A program made the position numbers and the translations under genes. From positions 1,240,001 to 1,304,000 of the forward strand of contig NZ_CP029495.1 of the NCBI RefSeq assembly GCF_003325475.1: 64,000 bases of DNA. Direction: 5' to 3'. The notes under the pieces are model-generated. The model was not told the DNA's origin. It made no database searches and saw nothing but the letters and a program-made list of their open reading frames with translations. Shown in pieces: positions 37,483 through 45,031 of the stretch; the first letter of the stretch is position 1, and every line of letters starts with the position of its first letter. The stretch is from Chromobacterium phragmitis (GTDB lineage Bacteria > Pseudomonadota > Gammaproteobacteria > Burkholderiales > Chromobacteriaceae).

Positions 37483-37500
37483 GTCCGTGATGCGCCGCGC

Positions 37501-38088
37501 TTACTGCGCCGGCGCCACCTCCTTGATGTATTCGAACAGCGTCACCACCTTCTGCACGCCGGCGGTCTCGCTGACCACACGCGCGGCTTCCGCCCCCTCC
37601 GCCTGGGTCACCAAGCCCAGCATGTAGACCACGCCGCGCTCGGTCACCACCTTGATGTTGTTCGGATTCACGCCCTTGCCGTCCAACAGGCGCGCGCGCA
37701 CCTTGCTGGTGACCCAGGTGTCGTTGCTGCGCTCGGAGAAGCCGGACACCGGCCCCACCGTGGTGTAGTTGTACACGCGGCGCACATTCGGCAGGCCGCG
37801 CGCAATCAGTTCCGCCTGCTGGCGCGCCGCGTCGCTGGGCACCTCGCCGGTCAACAGCACCGCGCGGTTGAAGCTGGTGCGGTTGACGTGGGCCGACGGC
37901 AGCCGGCTGGCGATCTGCTCGCCGGACTTCAGCTCGATGGCCTGATCGTCGACATAGGCGCCGCTGGTGCGGCGGTCAGACGCCACCAGCGCGCCGCCGG
38001 CGGCGCCCGCGGCCACCAGGCCGACGCAACCGCTCAGGGCGCTGGCGACGCCCGCCGCCAGCAACAACGCGAATACGCTACGCTTCAT
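37501..38088 (-). CDS. dolP: BON-domain outer-membrane lipoprotein DolP (YraP)
   Basis: A 195-residue lipoprotein with a signal peptide and lipobox SALSGC, then two BON domains (about residues 45-115 and 120-190; NRTSFNRAVLLTGEVPSD and VTERGVVYMLGLVTQ). DolP supports outer-membrane integrity and BAM/amidase activity at the division site in E. coli. It lies downstream of diaA in the conserved lpoA-yraN-diaA-dolP order. Confidence 0.93.
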   Translation of the reverse strand: MKRSVFALLLAAGVASALSGCVGLVAAGAAGGALVASDRRTSGAYVDDQAIELKSGEQIASRLPSAHVNRTSFNRAVLLTGEVPSDAARQQAELIARGLPNVRRVYNYTTVGPVSGFSERSNDTWVTSKVRARLLDGKGVNPNNIKVVTERGVVYMLGLVTQAEGAEAARVVSETAGVQKVVTLFEYIKEVAPAQ

Positions 38089-38091
38089 TTC

Positions 38092-38682
38092 TTACTCCCC
38101 TCCCAACAGCATGCAATCAATGGCGTCGCACAGCGCGTGGATCAGCAGGATATGCACTTCCTGAATCCGGCAGGTGCGCAGCGACGGCACGTTCAGATGA
38201 ATATCTTCCGGCGACAATATTTCAGTGATTTTTCCGCCGTCGCTGCCGGTGAGCGCGATCACGCCCATGCCGCGCTCGTGGGCGGCGTAGATCGCTTCGA
38301 TCACATTGGCGGAATTGCCGGATGTGGAGATCGCCAGCAAGAGGTCGTTGGTATGGCCCAGCGCCCGCACCTGCTTGGAGAACACCATGTCGAAATCGTA
38401 GTCGTTGCCGATGGCGGTCAGCGCCGAAGTGTCGGTGGCCAGCGAGATCGCCGCCAGACCTGGCCGTTCCTTCTCGAAGCGCCCCACCATTTCGGCGGCG
38501 AAATGCTGGGCATCGGCGGCGGAGCCGCCATTGCCGCAGGCCAGAATCTTGCCCTCGTTCATCAGGCAAGCCACCATGCGCTCGGCCGCCACCGCCACGC
38601 CGGGCGACAGCAGCTCCATCGCCTCCTGCTTGGCGGCGATGCTTTCCAGGAAATGGCCGTTGACCCGGTCAATCAGATCCAT
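38092..38682 (-). CDS. diaA: DnaA initiator-associating protein DiaA / phosphoheptose isomerase family
   Basis: A 196-residue SIS-domain protein. ACGNGGSAADAQHFAAEM and AISTSGNSANVIEA are the SIS signatures. GmhA and DiaA are close paralogues; the yraN-diaA-dolP neighbourhood favours DiaA, a DnaA-binding replication-initiation factor. ATG 38682 (MDLIDRVNGHF) is preferred over 38703 because AAGGGG lies about 8 nt upstream. Confidence 0.85.
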   Translation of the reverse strand: MDLIDRVNGHFLESIAAKQEAMELLSPGVAVAAERMVACLMNEGKILACGNGGSAADAQHFAAEMVGRFEKERPGLAAISLATDTSALTAIGNDYDFDMVFSKQVRALGHTNDLLLAISTSGNSANVIEAIYAAHERGMGVIALTGSDGGKITEILSPEDIHLNVPSLRTCRIQEVHILLIHALCDAIDCMLLGGE

Positions 38683-38706
38683 TGGGGAATCCCCTTTTCT
38701 CAACAG

Positions 38707-39045
38707 TTACTGCGTAATCACATTCTTCAGCCACTGCGGCGCGTCGCCGCCCACGCTGACCACCGCGTCGAAGCGGCAGGGCGAGTCGATATGGTGGCTG
38801 CTTAGGTAGACCTCTGCCGCGAGCAGCAGTTTCCTTTGCTTGCTCGCCGTGATGCTGTCGGCGGCGCCGCCGTAGCGGCTGCCGCCCCGGTGGCGCACCT
38901 CGACGAACACCAGCGCGTCGCCGTCGCGCATGATCAGATCGATCTCGCCGCCGCGGCAGTGCCAGTTGCGCGCCACCAGCTTCAGGCCGCGCGCTTCCAG
39001 CAGCGCCAGCGCGCGATCCTCGGCGTCGCGTCCGGTTTGGTTCAT
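38707..39045 (-). CDS. yraN: UPF0102 family protein YraN (nuclease-like)
   Basis: A 112-residue protein of the YraN family with the restriction-endonuclease-like core GGEIDLIMRDGDALVFVEVR, followed by the ITASKQRKLLLAAEVYL helix. Function unknown; a Holliday-junction-resolvase-like fold is suggested by the D...ExR pattern. It overlaps lpoA by 4 bp. Confidence 0.92.
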   Translation of the reverse strand: MNQTGRDAEDRALALLEARGLKLVARNWHCRGGEIDLIMRDGDALVFVEVRHRGGSRYGGAADSITASKQRKLLLAAEVYLSSHHIDSPCRFDAVVSVGGDAPQWLKNVITQ

Positions 39046-40187
39046 TGCAGCGCGCTGCCGCCCATCACGCCGGCGGGCAGCTGGCGCTCGAACGCGCGGT
39101 CGCGGCCCAGCCTCAGGTCCCCGGTGACGCCGTCCAGCCTCACCGCCGCCCCAGGGCGGCTGCCGGCCAGCAGCACCGCCAGCCGGTAGGCGTCGATGCC
39201 CAGCGCGTACAGGCGCTCGGTTTGCCTCGTCAACGGCGCCGACGGACGCGGATAGCGCTGCACCGCCGGATGCGCGGGCATCAGGAACCAGGGCATGTCG
39301 ATGAAACGCACGCCGGCCAGCTCAGGCTGCGCGCCGCCGACATTCAGCTGCGAAGTGCCGTATACCGGCACGTCTGGCGTCAACGCCGACTTCAGCCTGG
39401 CCGCCTGCGCCACATCCAGCGCCAGCGCCACGCCGTCGGATTGGCCGGCTGCCTCCAGCAACGGCGTCATGTCGTTGGCGTCGAAAACCATCTGTCTGAC
39501 CGGCTTGCCCGCCGCCGCGCGCCACTCGTCGGCGAAGGCCTTGCCCAGCCGCTGCGACAGCGCGTCGCCGCCCACCACCAGCAACGGATTGGCGCGGCCG
39601 TCGTCGCGCATCAGCCTCGCCAACTGGCGCGCCTCGCCCTCGACGATCAGCGACAGCGAATACAGCTTGGGATTGGCCGCCGCCTGCCGGTCAACCGAAT
39701 TGAGCGCGATGGTGGGCACCGTCACCGACGGCGCGAGCCGGGCGATTGACTCGCGCGACAAGGGCCCGATCACCACGCTGACGCCGTCCGCCACCGCCGC
39801 GCGGTAGCGGTCCACCACATTGTCCCCGGTGGCGTCCACGCTGTAGAGCTCGGCATTCTGATCCACCTGGGCCGCCGCCTCCACCCCGCTGCGCACCACG
39901 GCGGCCGCTTCGCCCAGCGCCGATGATTCCGACGGCAGAATCACGCCGATGCGGATCTTGCCCTTCCCCACGGGCATAGCCGGCGAAACGCTTCCCGCCG
40001 CGGCCGGCTGGGGCACGGGAGAAAGCGGCGCGGCCGGCGCCAGCCTGGGCGTCTGGCCCGGCGGCTGCGACAGCGCGCGCATCGGCGCGGCGTTGCTTTG
40101 GATGATATAGTCGGGGGTTTGCGCCACAACCGGCGTCAGCCACGTCAACCAGACGCCAACCAACAACAGCGGAGTTAGTCTTTGCAT
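39042..40187 (-). CDS. lpoA: Penicillin-binding protein activator LpoA-like
   Basis: A 381-residue exported protein resembling the C-terminal periplasmic-binding-like domain of LpoA/YraM (IRIGVILPSESSALGEAA, GPLSRESIARLAP, AGVRFIDMPWFLMP). Family knowledge: LpoA activates PBP1A from the outer membrane. The signal segment is LLLVGVWLTWLTPVVAQ, without a lipobox cysteine, and the N-terminal TPR part of gamma-proteobacterial LpoA is absent, as is common in betaproteobacteria. The ATG at 40187 lies head-to-head with, and overlapping, the rsmI start. Confidence 0.85.
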   Translation of the reverse strand: MQRLTPLLLVGVWLTWLTPVVAQTPDYIIQSNAAPMRALSQPPGQTPRLAPAAPLSPVPQPAAAGSVSPAMPVGKGKIRIGVILPSESSALGEAAAVVRSGVEAAAQVDQNAELYSVDATGDNVVDRYRAAVADGVSVVIGPLSRESIARLAPSVTVPTIALNSVDRQAAANPKLYSLSLIVEGEARQLARLMRDDGRANPLLVVGGDALSQRLGKAFADEWRAAAGKPVRQMVFDANDMTPLLEAAGQSDGVALALDVAQAARLKSALTPDVPVYGTSQLNVGGAQPELAGVRFIDMPWFLMPAHPAVQRYPRPSAPLTRQTERLYALGIDAYRLAVLLAGSRPGAAVRLDGVTGDLRLGRDRAFERQLPAGVMGGSALQ

Positions 40188-41078
40188 ACCTCGTTCGCCC
40201 ACCTTATCGATGCCGCCAGGGATAGTTTCTGTAGCGGGACATTATATGTGGTGGCCACGCCCATTGGAAATCTGGCCGACATCAGCGCGCGCGCGCTGGC
40301 GTCGTTCGAAGCGGCTGACGTGGTCTGCGCCGAGGATACCCGCGTCACCGGCCAGCTGCTGTCCGCCTACGGCATCCGCGCCAAACGGCTGGTCAGCCTG
40401 CGCGAGCACAACGAGCGCGGCATGGCGGAACAGGTGGTGCGCTGGCTGTCCGAAGGCCAGATCGTGGTGCAGGTATCCGACGCCGGCACCCCGGCGGTGT
40501 CCGACCCCGGCGCCCGGCTGGTGGAAGCGGTGCGCGCCGCCGGCCACCCGGTGCGCCCGCTGCCCGGCGCCAGCGCCGTGATCGCCGCGCTGTCCGCCAG
40601 CGGCTTCACCGCGCCCACATTCCAGTTCCACGGTTTTCTGCCGCCCAAAAGCGGCGAGCGCCGCAGGACGCTGCAGCAATGGCTGTCCGCGCCCCACCTC
40701 ACCGTCTGCTACGAAGCGCCGCATCGCATCGTCGACGCGCTGGAAGACATCGTGGCCGAACTGGGCGGCGAGCGCAGGGTGATGATCGCGCGCGAGCTGA
40801 CCAAAACCTTCGAAACCTTCCACGCCCTGCCGGCCGCGGAACTGCTGGAATGGGTCAAGGCCGACAGCAACCAGCAGCGCGGCGAGATCGCGCTGATCAT
40901 CGACGCCGCCCCCGCCGCGGAAGCTGCAGCCGACGCGCCGCCGGCCGAGGCGCTGCGGGTGCTGGAAATCCTGGCCGCCGAGCTTCCCACCAAGCAGGCC
41001 GCCACGCTGGCGGCCCAAATCAGCGGCGCCAACCGCAAGCAGCTGTACGATCACGCGCTGAAACTGAAGAAAGACTGA
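40182..41078 (+). CDS. rsmI: 16S rRNA (cytidine1402-2'-O)-methyltransferase
   Basis: A 298-residue tetrapyrrole-methylase-fold enzyme (YraL) modifying C1402 of 16S rRNA. Signatures are YVVATPIGNLADIS, VCAEDTRVTGQLL, SDAGTPAVSDPGARL and PLPGASAVIAALSASG. The start is TTG 40182, supported by GGAG 8 nt upstream and by the usual length before TLYVVATPIGN; no ATG or GTG lies in frame further upstream. It overlaps the lpoA start by 6 bp on the opposite strand. Confidence 0.95.
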   Translation: MHTSFAHLIDAARDSFCSGTLYVVATPIGNLADISARALASFEAADVVCAEDTRVTGQLLSAYGIRAKRLVSLREHNERGMAEQVVRWLSEGQIVVQVSDAGTPAVSDPGARLVEAVRAAGHPVRPLPGASAVIAALSASGFTAPTFQFHGFLPPKSGERRRTLQQWLSAPHLTVCYEAPHRIVDALEDIVAELGGERRVMIARELTKTFETFHALPAAELLEWVKADSNQQRGEIALIIDAAPAAEAAADAPPAEALRVLEILAAELPTKQAATLAAQISGANRKQLYDHALKLKKD

Positions 41079-41136
41079 GCGCCAACTATTTACAAGCGCT
41101 TGCCGCAAGGTTAAGATTCGTTCTCTCGCAGATGTC

Positions 41137-41221
41137 GCCCGGATGGCGAAATTGGTAGACGCAGGGGATTCAAAATCCCCCGCCGCAAGGCGTGTCGGTT
41201 CGAGTCCGACTCTGGGCACCA
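41137..41221 (+). tRNA. tRNA-Leu (anticodon CAA)
   Basis: An 85-nt gene including CCA. The acceptor GCCCGGA pairs with TCTGGGC; the anticodon stem-loop GGGGATTCAAAATCCCC gives CAA; the long class II variable arm CGCCGCAAGGCG and the T arm GTCGGTTCGAGTCCGAC are present. A terminator follows. It marks the edge of an accessory stretch, as tRNA genes often do. Confidence 0.97.
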
Positions 41222-41245
41222 CAAGACATCAAGCGAAGCAAACAA

Positions 41246-41273
41246 CCGCACGGCTCAAGCCCTGCGGTTTTTT
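41246..41273 (+). terminator. Intrinsic terminator of tRNA-Leu
   Basis: CCGCA-C-GGCT-CA-AGCC-C-TGCGG stem followed by TTTTTT. Confidence 0.85.
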
Positions 41274-41279
41274 GTTGTC

Positions 41280-41446
41280 TATTGCGCCCACCTCATTTTC
41301 AAGAATCAGCCGCTGCAAAGCCCCGTGGTGCTGGCCGACGGCGTCGAGAAAACCATCCACGGCCGCCGCCAGGGCCATCTGACCGCCATCAGCCTGGCGC
41401 AGCTGGAAAAGCTGGGCCTGTACGCCGCGCCCGACGTCCAGCCCTA
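41280..41446 (+). pseudogene. 3' remnant of an unknown gene next to tRNA-Leu
   Basis: An open frame without a start codon reads as ordinary protein to TAA 41446 (fragments: LIFKNQPLQSPVVLADGVE, HGRRQGHLTAISLAQLEKLG, LYAAPDVQP). GC-rich codon use suits the host. The upstream part is missing, replaced by the tRNA terminator. Probably a gene stump left by insertion or deletion next to the tRNA. Confidence 0.4.
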
Positions 41447-42273
41447 AGCCCAAACCTGCCCGCCCCCTGCCCTCGACAGCCTGCCTTGTGTGGGCTGTCA
41501 CGCTTTGCCCCGTTCAAACTGCGCAACAGCAAACCCTCCCCTACATGAAATATGACATTGACACGCATAAAGCAGCGAGAACGGCCGCCAATCGCCGGTT
41601 TCCGCGCCATTGGGTGTGGGAGGATGTGAAAAAATTCCGTGGATTGCCCCCTCCTCACCACCTAAGTCATTGATTGTTGAGAACAACCCATCCACGGTTT
41701 GCCCTCAGAAATCCACGGTTTCACCTCCCACTTCCACGGTTTGCCCCGATTCTTCCACATCGTAGTTTTACGACTTCTCTTCACTTCTTCTCTTCTTCTT
41801 TTATAAAAAAACAAATAGATAGAGAAGGAAAGCAGTGAAAAGGGAAGCTAGGGGCCATCCACGGTTTCGGAGCGCTGCTTAAAAATTAATCCACGGGTTT
41901 GTCGGCCGATGTGGTGGAAATGGTGGATTCGCCCTTCCCTTCATGGCATTGATTTTATTGAGGTTTCTGGCGTATCCACGGAATCGGGGGGAGCGGTGGT
42001 GGACAAACCGTGGATGAAAATCTATTACAAGACAATGACTTAGGGGCCAATCCACGGTTTCGAAGGGATTTTAGGTGCTTGTGTCTGGCTGGGCGGCGGG
42101 AAAACCGGGATTTACAATCGGCAGCTAACGGCCAAATGCGGACATTGGCTGTGCATTAATTGGCTATCTTTTTTTGCTGTCTTGTCGTAACAAGTGTATG
42201 ACGTATAAAAATCAAAATCTGTACCGCCGACGCAGCAGTAAACTCTAACTACATCGTCAATTGGGGAGTTCGA
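41447..42273. other. Gene-free stretch holding the iteron array
   Basis: Apart from the repeats, no convincing gene is seen. A 42-codon frame at 41545-41673 (MKYDIDTHKAARTAANR) has no recognisable homology or ribosome site. Composition drops in GC after about 41750, suggesting foreign origin for this segment and the following gene. Confidence 0.6.
41634..42060. repeat. Iteron-like array of TCCACGGTTT motifs
   Basis: Copies are at 41691, 41712 and 41733, plus a degenerate TCCACATCG at 41754, all exactly 21 bp apart. Further copies occur at 41858, 41890 (TCCACGGGTTT), 41975 (TCCACGGAAT) and 42051, and on the opposite strand at 41634-41643 and 42005-42014. The 41851 and 42042 copies share a longer context, GGGGCCA(A)TCCACGGTTTCG. 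The stretch is relatively AT-rich and has no gene. Helically phased repeats like this are typical binding sites of replication initiators, integrase accessory factors or repressors. No such protein gene is adjacent. Confidence 0.8.
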
Positions 42274-43026
42274 ATGGATTGGGAAGCTTTGTTTCGTGCA
42301 TCAACTTCAAGGCTCCAAGCCTCATTAGACGAAGCTCGTGCTGCCGTTGAACATCGGACTATCAAGGGCCACCTTAATGAGGTCGCGGTAGCCAACTGGA
42401 TCAAGCCGCTGCTTCCTGGCTCTGTTGGTGTTACAACCGGCGAAGTAATCGATAGTGAGGGTGGCAGATCCAGACAGGTGGACGTCTTGCTCTACGACAT
42501 CGCTACGACATCCCGATTTCTGTCTCGAGGAGATGCGGACGTCTTGCCTATCGAGTCTGTTTATGGTGCGATCGAAGTTAAGACCTATCTAAACAAAGCA
42601 GAGATCGAGAATGCCTTCGAAAACATGAAGGCCATCAAGGCTCTGAAGAAGATCGCATACCATCCCAATTTCGTATCCACTACAAAGTACCTATATGGTC
42701 GGGAATCAATGTATTGGCCACAGCAATTCTTTGTTTTCGCGTATGAATCTGACGGCCTAGATACGGTGCTGGGACATGTTGAACGGCTCAACAATACTCA
42801 ACCGATAGACCAGCGCATTGATTTGGTCTGCATTCTTGATAAAGGCTTGATCATCAATCACGCGCCCGAAGGCCTGCAACCAATTCCTATGCCGAACACG
42901 AAATTGATCGCAAAACCTAGCTCAAAGGCATTGCTGACTTTCTATTCTGTGCTCGGACACTTAATGGGACAAGCGGTCAGCGAACCAATTGCGATGCATG
43001 CATATTTGAAACACCTTCAGCACTGA
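42274..43026 (+). CDS. DUF6602-like PD-(D/E)XK nuclease-fold protein
   Basis: A 250-residue soluble protein resembling DUF6602. After an N-terminal helix the core reads IKGHLNEVAVANWIKPLLPG, GEVIDSEGGRSRQVDVLLYD (D70) and ESVYGAIEVKTYL (E101, K103), the D...ExK arrangement of restriction-endonuclease-like folds. The rest is unremarkable. Members of this family occur in accessory and defence-type regions; a role in nucleic-acid cleavage or as an antiphage factor is possible but inferred. GC content is below that of the core genes. It stands alone after the iteron array. Confidence 0.7.
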   Translation: MDWEALFRASTSRLQASLDEARAAVEHRTIKGHLNEVAVANWIKPLLPGSVGVTTGEVIDSEGGRSRQVDVLLYDIATTSRFLSRGDADVLPIESVYGAIEVKTYLNKAEIENAFENMKAIKALKKIAYHPNFVSTTKYLYGRESMYWPQQFFVFAYESDGLDTVLGHVERLNNTQPIDQRIDLVCILDKGLIINHAPEGLQPIPMPNTKLIAKPSSKALLTFYSVLGHLMGQAVSEPIAMHAYLKHLQH

Positions 43027-43341
43027 CAAATAAAATGTGCTCGGTTCGATCGCGTGCTGGAAAATCTGGAGTGCGAGCGGTGTGATTGCCCTCATTGCTG
43101 TTCACTCCGGAACGGGCGCTTTGGAGAATTATAACGGGCTGCTTTGGGTCGAAAGCTGTCATTTCAGAGTGTGTATATTTTTGCGTATAGACTTATTTTT
43201 CACATCATTAAAAACAAAAAAATAACAATGACTTAGCAAGCCTTTTCGATAGAGACTCTGGCAAAACGCAAACACGTTTGCGATGTGCCCCAATCCCTTC
43301 AAGCCTGCCGCCGGGTGGCAGGCCCGAGGTTTTAAGACCCG

Positions 43342-43728
43342 CTAACAAAACCTGTCGACAAATCGCAGACATATCAATGAGAAAGCCAGCTTGAGCAAGG
43401 CGTAATGCGTATCCAGCCGCCGTTCGAAGCGGATGCGCAACTTGCCGAAGCCAGCTAGCCAAGAATGGGTACGTTCTACCACCCAGCGGTGGCGACCTAG
43501 TCTCTCGCTGCTTTCCACCCCGCGCCGAGCAATTCGCACCAAGATTCCGCGTCGGCTCAGGTGTGCACGACAACGGCGGTAGTCATAGCCTTTGTCAGCA
43601 TGCAGCTTGTAAGGCTTTTGTCTGGGCCGTCCTGGCAAGCCAGGAACGGCAGGAATCGCATCGACCAAAGTTTCGAAGACCATGGAGTCGTGCCGATTGG
43701 CGCCGGTAATGCTCAGCGCCAATGGCAA
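43342..43728 (-). CDS. IS5-family transposase, C-terminal part (OrfB)
   Basis: A 128-codon frame with the second catalytic Asp in LHADKGYDYRR and the Glu in RWVVERTHSWL. The same frame is open further upstream to about 43806 and reads GGQETGPNPTDRGKCGSK, the conserved segment joining the two halves. It therefore belongs to a single transposase made by a -1 shift from OrfA. Confidence 0.85.
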   Translation of the reverse strand: MPLALSITGANRHDSMVFETLVDAIPAVPGLPGRPRQKPYKLHADKGYDYRRCRAHLSRRGILVRIARRGVESSERLGRHRWVVERTHSWLAGFGKLRIRFERRLDTHYALLKLAFSLICLRFVDRFC

Positions 43729-43739
43729 ACCTCGGCGAT

Positions 43740-44144
43740 CTACGATGATGTGCCGTTTGCTGCCGCATTTACCTCGATCGGTGGGGTTGGGGCCGGTCTC
43801 TTGGCCCCCCGGGGGCTGGCAACGCTAGCCCCATCAATGCTGGCCCGGCTCCAATCAATTTGATCGTGTTGGCGCAGTTGTATCAGCAGAGCCAGGTGTA
43901 GGCGGTCCCAAATGCCTTGCGCTTGCCAATCCCGCAGCCTTCGCCAGCAGGTCATCCCGCTGCCAAAACCGAGTTCCTGCGGGAGGTCCTCCCAAGGAAT
44001 GCCGGTAGTGAGAACAAACAAGATGCCGTTGAGGGCAGCAAAATCATCCAGCCGCGGCCTCCCACCCCGGCGGGAACGCGGCGGCGGAGAGAGTAGCGGC
44101 TGCAATGACTTCCAGAGCTTCTGGCTGATGACTTTTCGTTGCAT
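43740..44144 (-). CDS. IS5-family transposase, N-terminal part (OrfA)
   Basis: A 134-residue product with the DUF4096-type N-terminal domain (RRGGRPRLDDFAALNGILF, GIPWEDLP) and the first catalytic Asp in SIDGASVASPRG. At the C/G run 43805-43815 (CCCCCCGGGGG on the plus strand) the frame diverges from OrfB by -1; this group commonly uses frameshifting there. OrfA alone lacks the rest of the DDE site. Confidence 0.85.
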   Translation of the reverse strand: MQRKVISQKLWKSLQPLLSPPPRSRRGGRPRLDDFAALNGILFVLTTGIPWEDLPQELGFGSGMTCWRRLRDWQAQGIWDRLHLALLIQLRQHDQIDWSRASIDGASVASPRGAKRPAPTPPIEVNAAANGTSS

Positions 44145-44185
44145 CTTCGCCAGGTGAGGGCATACGCATCTGGCATCAAGAGGTT

Positions 44186-44701
44186 TTGTTAGCGGCTCTA
44201 AGCGGCTGCCTGTTTGAGTCCCGCGACGGTAGCGCGGGACGAGTTCAGCCGCGCCTCGGGCCTGACGGGACCCGGCGGGAAGCCGAAGGCCAGGCTTGCA
44301 GGGTGGCTTTTAGGGGTGGAGGGGATATTTGGCCAAGCAAATATCCCCTCCCTGCTCGCCGGGCAGCCCCGGCAATCCAAACCCTCATCCGCGCAGCGGA
44401 TTCTACGACCCGGCTGCACGAAGCCTTTGCCGCCTTGCAGGAGCAGTTGGCCAATAAGGACCAGTCCAAAGTCAGAGAGCCGGCCGCGCGCGTCGCGCAT
44501 TTATGCCAGGACATCGAGCAGGCGGTGGTGGAATCCATCTGCCACTTGGCCCATGGCCAGTTGGGTTTGCAATCCGTGATCGATCTATTGGCTTGCCTGG
44601 GCGACGACGTGCGCCTGCCGTCCAGCCGCATCAAGGAATTGCTGGAGCCGCTGGATAAACGGATGAACCAGTCCCTCACCCTGCTCACCCGCGTGCTGTA
44701 A
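44186..44701 (+). pseudogene. Hypothetical helical protein, 5' end probably removed by the IS5 element
   Basis: An open frame runs from inside the IS end to TAA 44701. The last 105 codons look like a genuine, mainly helical protein (LHEAFAALQEQLANKDQ, LCQDIEQAVVESICHL, SSRIKELLEPLDKRMNQSL). The first 60 codons, which contain a perfect 14-bp palindrome, do not look like protein. There is no good start codon. A strong terminator follows at 44721. The most likely reading is a gene whose start was lost when the IS or the hairpin segment was inserted. No family is recognised. Confidence 0.4.
44318..44351. repeat. Perfect 14-bp inverted repeat with 6-nt loop
   Basis: GGAGGGGATATTTG (44318-44331) and CAAATATCCCCTCC (44338-44351) around GCCAAG. 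It lies in the non-protein-like start of the truncated gene. A second hairpin, GTCCCGCG-ACGGTAG-CGCGGGAC, is just upstream at 44218-44240. No T tract follows, so a terminator is unlikely. Confidence 0.7.
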
Positions 44702-44720
44702 GCCCTGCTCCATAAATGCC

Positions 44721-44754
44721 AACAGCCAGCTGCTTCACTACGGCTGGCTGTTTT
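44721..44754 (+). terminator. Intrinsic terminator after the truncated gene
   Basis: AACAGCCAGC ... GCTGGCTGTT stem with TTTT immediately after. Confidence 0.75.
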
Positions 44755-44773
44755 GGACTCTTCGATGCGTCGG

Positions 44774-44834
44774 GCGGTGCAATGCCCGGCGGAAGGTGAC
44801 TGTATCGGCAGGTTTCTGGCCGGGTATTGCACCC
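44774..44834. repeat. REP-like palindromic element, copy 1
   Basis: GGTGCAATGCCCGGC (44776-44790) and GCCGGGTATTGCACC (44819-44833) are inverted repeats with one mismatch, around a loop of 28 bp. A second copy follows 98 bp downstream in the same orientation. Confidence 0.75.
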
Positions 44835-44871
44835 TACACACTGGCCGTTTTGGATTTGCTGTTACGCCAAA

Positions 44872-44933
44872 GCGGCGCAATGCCCGGCGGCAAGGCGCGG
44901 CATCGACTGGTTTCTGGCCGGGTATCGCACCCT
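44872..44933. repeat. REP-like palindromic element, copy 2
   Basis: GGCGCAATGCCCGGC (44874-44888) and GCCGGGTATCGCACC (44917-44931). Shares with copy 1 both arms and the loop segment GGTTTCTG. Paired extragenic palindromes of this kind resemble REP/REPIN elements. Confidence 0.75.
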
Positions 44934-45031
44934 GCGCGCTACATTTACGACACGCCTACCGCCCCGCCGCCCATGGCCCGTCGGCCTGTTTATCGTCATA
45001 ATCCGCCGTTTCAAACCAAGCGACGCCGCCC

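Larger units (their letters stand above)
43336..44198 (-). mobile_element. IS5-family insertion sequence (two-ORF type)
   Basis: An 863-bp element with 18-bp terminal repeats, GACCCGCTAACAAAACCT at 43336 and (read inward) GAGCCGCTAACAAAACCT at 44198, flanked by a TAA duplication (43333-43335 and 44199-44201). Two minus-strand frames encode the transposase. The 90-bp MITE at 12.4 kb has the same ends and the same TAA duplication. Confidence 0.92.

Noticed and set aside
41691..41763. CRISPR array
   Set aside because: The 21-bp period and 10-bp motif are too short, the between-motif sequence is not spacer-like, and no cas genes are present; iterons fit better.
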